DNA from: Thiobacillus sp.
GTDB lineage: Bacteria > Pseudomonadota > Gammaproteobacteria > Burkholderiales > Thiobacillaceae
Direction of reading: 5' to 3'
Assembly (NCBI GenBank): GCA_020217265.1
Contig: JAIWOS010000008.1
Location: forward strand, 1 to 10,000
DNA: 10,000 nt
The translations under genes and the position numbers were made by a program. Numbering within the stretch: position 1 is the first letter of the stretch; each line of letters opens with the position of its first letter. Shown here one piece after another: positions 6,294-10,000 of the stretch. The notes below the pieces were generated by a model. The model saw only the letters and a list, made by a program, of their open reading frames with translations, made no database searches and was not told the origin of the DNA.

Positions 6294-6985
6294 CCGCATT
6301 CAGCCTCAAGCACCTCGTCGTTGGCCTGTGCATGCTCGCCGCCGCCGGGCTGGCGCTGGCGCTGAAGCCCACGCAGCGCATTGCCGACGCCGGCCCCAAG
6401 ATCGATCTCGAAACGCTGATCCCCAAGGAATTCGCCGACTGGAAGATCGACGCAACCATTGCTCCGCTCATCGCCAACCCCGAGCAGGAGGCGCTCATCA
6501 ACAAGATCTACAACCAGACGCTCACGCGAACCTACGTCAACGCCAAGGGCGAACGCGTCATGCTCTCCATCGCCTACGGCGGCGACCAGAGCGACAACAT
6601 GGCGGTGCACAAGCCCGAGATTTGCTACCCCGCGCAGGGCTTCCAGATCCTCAAGAGCCCCGCCATCAGCACCTTCCGCACCGGCGAAGGCGATATTCCC
6701 GTCAAGCGCCTGGTGGCCGGCCAGGGGCCGCGCATCGAACCTATCACCTACTGGACGACCGTGGGCGACGCGGTCGAAGTCAGCGGCCTGAAATGGAAGC
6801 TGAAACAGCTCAAGTACGGCCTCACCGGCCAGATTCCGGATGGCCTCTTGTTCCGCGTTTCCAGCATCCAGGCCGACGATGCCGCCGCGTATCGCATCCA
6901 GGACGAGTTCACGCGGGCGATGCTGAAGGCAATGAATCCGCAACAACGCGAGCGCATCATCGGCAACCCGGCCAGCGCGGGTTAA
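6290..6985 (+). CDS. epsI: EpsI, exosortase B-associated protein
   Basis: This 231-residue protein has one N-terminal membrane anchor (about residues 7-25) and a periplasmic domain. The segment H107-K108-P109-E110-I111-C112-Y113-P114 followed by G117 is the hallmark conserved stretch of the EpsI family. In B-type loci EpsI is a separate protein encoded directly after the exosortase, as here; in other exosortase types it can be fused. Its biochemical role is unproven, but it is needed for methanolan-type polymer synthesis or for exosortase function in systems described so far. GGGAG just upstream of ATG 6290 gives a clear ribosome binding site, and the start overlaps the xrtB stop by four bases. 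Its stop is 31 bases before gmd. Confidence 0.92.
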   Translation: MTAFSLKHLVVGLCMLAAAGLALALKPTQRIADAGPKIDLETLIPKEFADWKIDATIAPLIANPEQEALINKIYNQTLTRTYVNAKGERVMLSIAYGGDQSDNMAVHKPEICYPAQGFQILKSPAISTFRTGEGDIPVKRLVAGQGPRIEPITYWTTVGDAVEVSGLKWKLKQLKYGLTGQIPDGLLFRVSSIQADDAAAYRIQDEFTRAMLKAMNPQQRERIIGNPASAG

Positions 6986-7016
6986 TCGCGCCCAACTCCA
7001 ACCACTCCATATCAAC

Positions 7017-8102
7017 ATGAATAAAAAAGCACTCATCACCGGCGTTACCGGCCAGGACGGCGCCTACCTCGCAGAATTCCTGTTGAACAAGGGCTACGAG
7101 GTTCACGGCATCAAGCGCCGCACCTCGCTCTTCAACACCGACCGCATCGATCACCTCTACCAGGACCCGCACGAGACGAACCGCAAGTTCATCCTGCACC
7201 ACGGCGACCTCACCGATTCGTCCAGCCTGATCCGCATCATCCAGCAGGTGCAGCCCGACGAAATCTACAACCTCGCCGCGCAGAGCCACGTGGCGGTGAG
7301 CTTCGAGGAACCCGAATACACCGCCAACTCCGACGCGCTCGGCGCGCTGCGCATCCTCGAAGCCATCCGCATCCTGGGGCTGGAAAAGAAAACCCGCTTC
7401 TATCAGGCGTCCACCTCCGAACTCTTCGGCCTGGTGCAGGAAATCCCGCAAAAGGAAACCACGCCGTTCTACCCGCGCAGCCCCTACGCCGTCGCCAAGC
7501 TCTACGCCTACTGGATCACCGTCAACTACCGCGAGGCCTACGGCATGTATGCCTGCAACGGCATCCTGTTCAACCACGAGTCGCCCATCCGCGGCGAAAC
7601 CTTCGTCACCCGCAAGATCACCCGCGCGCTGGCCCGCATCAAGCTGGGGCTGCAGGACTGCCTGTTCCTGGGCAACATGGACGCCAAGCGCGACTGGGGC
7701 CACGCCAAGGACTACGTGGAAATGCAGTGGCTGATGCTGCAGCAGGAGAAACCCGAGGACTTCGTCATCGCCACCGGCGTGCAGTACAGCGTGCGCGACT
7801 TCGTCAACGCCGCCGCGAAGGAACTCGGCATGAGCATCCGCTGGGAAGGGCGGGGCGTCGATGAAAAAGGCTACGATGCCAATGGCAAGTGCATCGTCGC
7901 CGTCGATCCGCGCTACTTCCGTCCCACTGAGGTCGAAACCCTGCTCGGCGACCCCGCCAAGGCCAAGGCCAAGCTGGGCTGGACGCCCAGAATCACGTTC
8001 GACGAACTCGTCGCCGAAATGGTGCGCGAAGACCTGAAAGCCGCCGAGCGCGACGAACTGGTGAAGAAGCACGGCTACAAGGCCATGGATTACCATGAGT
8101 GA
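7017..8102 (+). CDS. gmd: GDP-mannose 4,6-dehydratase
   Basis: This 361-residue short-chain dehydrogenase-fold enzyme converts GDP-D-mannose to GDP-4-keto-6-deoxy-D-mannose, the first step to GDP-L-fucose and related sugars. The NADP-binding GVTGQDG lies at residues 9-15. The catalytic residues T133, E135 (ASTSELFG), Y157 and K161 (SPYAVAK) are at the same numbers as in the E. coli enzyme. Length is normal and the C-terminus [10 protein letters not shown] is intact. The 31-base gap after epsI shows no clear promoter and the ATG lacks an obvious ribosome binding site. The last 8 bases overlap the start of the first nucleotidyltransferase gene. Its usual partner, fcl, is displaced about 1.6 kb downstream by two toxin-antitoxin pairs. 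Confidence 0.97.
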   Translation: MNKKALITGVTGQDGAYLAEFLLNKGYEVHGIKRRTSLFNTDRIDHLYQDPHETNRKFILHHGDLTDSSSLIRIIQQVQPDEIYNLAAQSHVAVSFEEPEYTANSDALGALRILEAIRILGLEKKTRFYQASTSELFGLVQEIPQKETTPFYPRSPYAVAKLYAYWITVNYREAYGMYACNGILFNHESPIRGETFVTRKITRALARIKLGLQDCLFLGNMDAKRDWGHAKDYVEMQWLMLQQEKPEDFVIATGVQYSVRDFVNAAAKELGMSIRWEGRGVDEKGYDANGKCIVAVDPRYFRPTEVETLLGDPAKAKAKLGWTPRITFDELVAEMVREDLKAAERDELVKKHGYKAMDYHE

Positions 8103-8520
8103 AAGCCTGTCCTTGTCCGGGCCAGAAGAGGCATCGGCCGAGCTGTTGAACAGACTCAGGACATTGCTTGAGGGCACGGCCGGGCTGGATTTTGCCGTGC
8201 TGGTCGGCAGCCGCGCCGCCAATCGCGCGCGTTTCGACAGTGATTGGGACATCGCCGTGCAATGGCATGCGACCGGGCCCTGGGTGCAGATCCTGGGCGA
8301 ACAGGAAACCCTCCGCAGGGCCATTGCAGAAACCCTGAATGTGACGCCCGACTGCATCGACCTCATCGACCTCGCGCGCGCGAATCTGGCCATGCGGGCC
8401 AGCGTGGCGGAAGACGGCCGGGTGCTCAAGGGTGAAGATTCGCTCGAATGGGCACGCTTTCTCACGCGGACCTGGCGCGAACTCGAAGACTTCTATTGGG
8501 AACAGTCCCATGCGTCTTGA
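8095..8520 (+). CDS. mntA: MntA-like nucleotidyltransferase antitoxin, pair 1
   Basis: This 141-residue protein has a minimal nucleotidyltransferase (MNT) fold. G38-S39 followed after ten residues by D50-W-D52 is an exact GSX10DXD metal-binding motif, and a third acidic site follows in the CIDLID segment (D89). In the MntA-HepT (type VII) toxin-antitoxin family this enzyme AMPylates the Tyr of the HEPN toxin and so neutralises it. The ATG lies inside the end of gmd (8-base overlap, ATGAGTGA) and the gene overlaps the next one by 11 bases, so its translation is probably tied to gmd. No strong ribosome binding site of its own is seen. Assignment to the family is firm from the motif and the partner; antitoxin activity is inferred. 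Confidence 0.88.
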   Translation: MSESLSLSGPEEASAELLNRLRTLLEGTAGLDFAVLVGSRAANRARFDSDWDIAVQWHATGPWVQILGEQETLRRAIAETLNVTPDCIDLIDLARANLAMRASVAEDGRVLKGEDSLEWARFLTRTWRELEDFYWEQSHAS

Positions 8521-8920
8521 CCTGTACCAGGCAGAAACAGCACGCATTGCGACCGAGCAATCCGCCTTGCTGGCCGTGGCCAGAAAACGCCTTGCCGACG
8601 GGCTGGCCCTGAGCCCGCTGGAGCAAAGCGGCGTGCTGCACGCCTTGCAGAAACTTATCGAGAATGCCATCGGGAAAGCCAAGCAACTCCTCAAGACGCA
8701 TGACGAAGTTGTACCGGTTTCAGCCTACGATGCCTTCGCCGCATTGGCGCGGCGCGGGACTATTCCCCAGGACCAGCTCCCGGCCTGGAATGCTGTTATC
8801 GGCCTGCGTAATCGGATCGTTCATGACTACATGAACATCGACATTGCGCGTGTTCAGGAACTGGTTGCTCAGGGGCGCTACGAATTCGTGACGGAATTCC
8901 TGCTGAAACCCGTTCGATGA
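8510..8920 (+). CDS. hepT: HepT-like HEPN ribonuclease toxin, pair 1
   Basis: This 136-residue, mostly helical protein carries the RX4HXY motif of HEPN toxins: R100, H105 and Y107 in RNRIVHDY. In HepT-type proteins Arg and His form the RNase centre and the Tyr is the target of AMPylation by the partner nucleotidyltransferase. The motif lies toward the C-terminal third, as in the family. ATG 8510 is chosen because the family-like sequence starts MRLDLYQ there and it overlaps the antitoxin by 11 bases; an open frame back to 8432 exists but would be read inside the antitoxin gene. With all signature residues intact the toxin is predicted to be functional. Composition drops toward about 50% GC at the 3' end. 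Confidence 0.87.
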   Translation: MRLDLYQAETARIATEQSALLAVARKRLADGLALSPLEQSGVLHALQKLIENAIGKAKQLLKTHDEVVPVSAYDAFAALARRGTIPQDQLPAWNAVIGLRNRIVHDYMNIDIARVQELVAQGRYEFVTEFLLKPVR

Positions 8921-8930
8921 ATAGGCGTGT

Positions 8931-8936
8931 GGAGAA
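8931..8936 (+). promoter_or_regulatory. Strong ribosome binding site of the second antitoxin gene
   Basis: GGAGAA at 8931-8936 lies about six bases before ATG 8942. It decides the start against an upstream in-frame GTG at 8927, and it shows that the second pair has its own translation signal, unlike the first pair. Confidence 0.6.
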
Positions 8937-8941
8937 AGTTC

Positions 8942-9331
8942 ATGGACCTGAATGATCGCGTTCGGCAGACACTGGAACAGCACGGCGGTACCCGCTTGGC
9001 CATTCTGTTTGGCTCGCTGGCCAAAGGGCGCGCGACCGCGGAGAGCGATCTTGATCTGGCCGTGCTGATGGAGGCCCCCTTGTCCGCTGAAACGCGAATC
9101 GCCTTGATGGGTGACTTGTCACAAGCAATCGGACGTCCTGTAGACCTGATCGATCTCAGCACGGCGGGTGAAGCGGTACTGGGGCAAATACTCAAACACG
9201 GCATTCGCCTGCTTGGCAGCGATGGTGACTACGCCGAGCTGATCAAGCGGCATTTGTTCGACGAGGCAGACTTCATGCCCTATCGCAGAAGAATACTGAC
9301 CGAGCGGAGGCAGGCGTGGATCGGGACGTAA
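8942..9331 (+). CDS. mntA: MntA-like nucleotidyltransferase antitoxin, pair 2
   Basis: This 129-residue MNT-domain protein is closer to the standard MntA form than the first copy. G24-S25, ten residues, then D36-L-D38 make a perfect GSX10DXD motif, with the third acidic residue D68 in RPVDLIDL. The C-terminal tail is basic (YRRRILTERRQ). It starts 21 bases after the first HEPN gene with a good ribosome binding site, and overlaps the next gene by 16 bases. It is expected to AMPylate and silence the adjacent HEPN toxin. Apart from the motifs it shares little obvious sequence with the first MNT protein, so the two pairs do not look like a recent duplication. Confidence 0.92.
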   Translation: MDLNDRVRQTLEQHGGTRLAILFGSLAKGRATAESDLDLAVLMEAPLSAETRIALMGDLSQAIGRPVDLIDLSTAGEAVLGQILKHGIRLLGSDGDYAELIKRHLFDEADFMPYRRRILTERRQAWIGT

Positions 9332-9732
9332 TTGAGCAGAAAATCGAATCGCTGCGCCGCTGCGTGGCGCGCGTCCGGCAAAAATGCCCGGCCACGGCGG
9401 AAATCCTGGCGAATGATGTCGATGCCCAGGACATTTTGACGCTGAACCTGACCCGTGCGGTTCAGCTTTGTGTGGACATAGGCGCGCACCTGATTGCAGC
9501 AGCAGACGTCCCGGCTCCGGAAACGATGGGGCAAACGTTCGATGTTCTGGCTGCACTCGGTACGATCTCCCCAGAACTTGCCGCTCGCATGAAAAAAGCT
9601 GTCGGGTTCAGGAATATCGCCGTCCACAACTATGAAGCCATCGACTGGCAGATCGCTCACGCAATCGCCACACGGCACATGGAAGACTTCTCTGCCTTTG
9701 CAGGCGCTATCGCTGACACTATGGGAATTTGA
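9316..9732 (+). CDS. hepT: HepT-like (DUF86) HEPN ribonuclease toxin, pair 2
   Basis: This 138-residue protein is a typical DUF86/HepT sequence. R99, H104 and Y106 in RNIAVHNY make the RX4HXY motif, preceded by a helical region with the family-like [24 protein letters not shown] segment. It would act as an RNA-cleaving toxin held inactive by AMPylation from its neighbour. The start is GTG 9316, with GGAGG at 9306-9310 five bases upstream, both inside the antitoxin gene. It stops 11 bases before fcl. The gene is complete and appears functional. Confidence 0.92.
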   Translation: MDRDVIEQKIESLRRCVARVRQKCPATAEILANDVDAQDILTLNLTRAVQLCVDIGAHLIAAADVPAPETMGQTFDVLAALGTISPELAARMKKAVGFRNIAVHNYEAIDWQIAHAIATRHMEDFSAFAGAIADTMGI

Positions 9733-9743
9733 GTCCTGCCGGA

Positions 9744-10000
9744 ATGAAACTCACTGACAAAATCTACATCGCCGGCCATCGCGGCCTCGTCGGCTCCGCC
9801 CTGCTGCGCAACCTGCGCGACAAGGGTTACGCCAACTTCCTCACCCGCACCCACGCCGAGCTCGACCTCACCGACCAGGCCGCCGTCGAGTCCTTCTTTG
9901 CCGCCGAAAAGCCCGACTACGTTTTCCTCGCCGCGGCCAAGGTCGGCGGCATCCACGCCAACAACACCTACCCCGCCGAGTTCATCCGCGACAACCTCGC
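9744..10000 (+). CDS. fcl: GDP-L-fucose synthase, N-terminal part
   Basis: The first 85 residues of a short-chain dehydrogenase-fold epimerase/reductase are present and the gene continues past the window. The NADP-binding G11-H-R-G14-L-V-G17 near the N-terminus and the segments [32 protein letters not shown] and FIRDNL are highly characteristic of Fcl/WcaG. The enzyme turns GDP-4-keto-6-deoxymannose, the product of Gmd, into GDP-L-fucose. Usually it follows gmd directly; here about 1.64 kb of toxin-antitoxin genes separates them. The ATG has only a weak ribosome binding site (CCGGA just upstream), as expected for a gene once coupled to an upstream one. The catalytic Ser/Tyr/Lys region is not in the window. 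Confidence 0.95.
   Translation, partial: MKLTDKIYIAGHRGLVGSALLRNLRDKGYANFLTRTHAELDLTDQAAVESFFAAEKPDYVFLAAAKVGGIHANNTYPAEFIRDNL

Noticed and set aside
6957..8465. 502-codon reverse-strand open frame across gmd
   Set aside because: It is antisense to gmd, whose catalytic residues match the known enzyme; the reverse product has no recognisable domain.
8432..8509. Upstream in-frame extension of the first HEPN gene
   Set aside because: It would lie within the antitoxin gene and adds unlike sequence; ATG 8510 fits the family start and the 11-base overlap.
8085..9760. Target-site duplication bordering the toxin-antitoxin block
   Set aside because: Comparing the end of gmd with the bases before fcl shows only short TGAGT-type similarity, too little to claim a duplication; no transposase or integrase is present.
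1..10000. tRNA, rRNA, CRISPR array or insertion sequence
   Set aside because: No cloverleaf-like tRNA ends, regular repeat-spacer pattern, or transposase-like frame was seen on either strand.

Overview
The window is a GC-rich stretch in which every supported gene lies on the + strand. It reads as the core of an exosortase-B (XrtB/EpsH-type) exopolysaccharide locus. The set epsE-epsF-epsG-xrtB-epsI, together with an EpsL-type outer-membrane barrel and a CAAX-protease-like membrane protein, is characteristic of Gram-negative Betaproteobacteria that make an exopolysaccharide and carry the PEP-CTERM/exosortase system (Rhodocyclales, Nitrosomonadales and Methylophilaceae-type organisms). The genus cannot be fixed from this sequence.

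Layout. Bases 1-133 are the 3' end of an upstream gene, possibly an EpsD-type peptidyl-prolyl isomerase. It is closed by a strong hairpin-plus-T-run terminator at 169-195. Bases 235-894 encode a CPBP (ABI/CAAX-like) intramembrane protease, coupled by a 4-base overlap to epsL (891-2147). A 124-base intergenic region (2148-2271) holds a terminator-like hairpin, a candidate sigma-54 promoter and a leader hairpin. Then follows a tight operon: epsE (2272-3066, outer-membrane export protein), epsF (3079-4467, Wzz-type co-polymerase), epsG (4487-5374, BY-kinase-like ATPase with an MshEN-type N-terminal domain), xrtB (5382-6293, exosortase) and epsI (6290-6985). Next is gmd (7017-8102), GDP-mannose 4,6-dehydratase. 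Its normal partner gene for GDP-L-fucose synthase (fcl) begins only at 9744 and runs off the window.

Between gmd and fcl lie two consecutive, non-identical nucleotidyltransferase/HEPN gene pairs (8095-8520 with 8510-8920, and 8942-9331 with 9316-9732). Each has intact signature residues of the MntA-HepT (type VII) toxin-antitoxin family: GSX10DXD in the antitoxin and RX4HXY in the toxin. Sampled 60-base lines here are often 48-63% GC against roughly 63-73% in the eps and gmd genes, which suggests later insertion into an otherwise standard sugar-nucleotide operon.

How the genes work together. Gmd and Fcl would supply GDP-L-fucose (or a related deoxysugar nucleotide). EpsF and EpsG would govern polymerisation and chain length, and EpsE and EpsL would carry the polymer across the periplasm and outer membrane. 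XrtB and EpsI form the protein-sorting branch that accompanies such loci, although no PEP-CTERM substrate is encoded here. The points most worth a second look are the double toxin-antitoxin insertion between gmd and fcl, the 24+5+24 residue MshEN-like cyclic-di-GMP-binding pattern at the start of EpsG, and the degenerate Walker motifs of the same protein.
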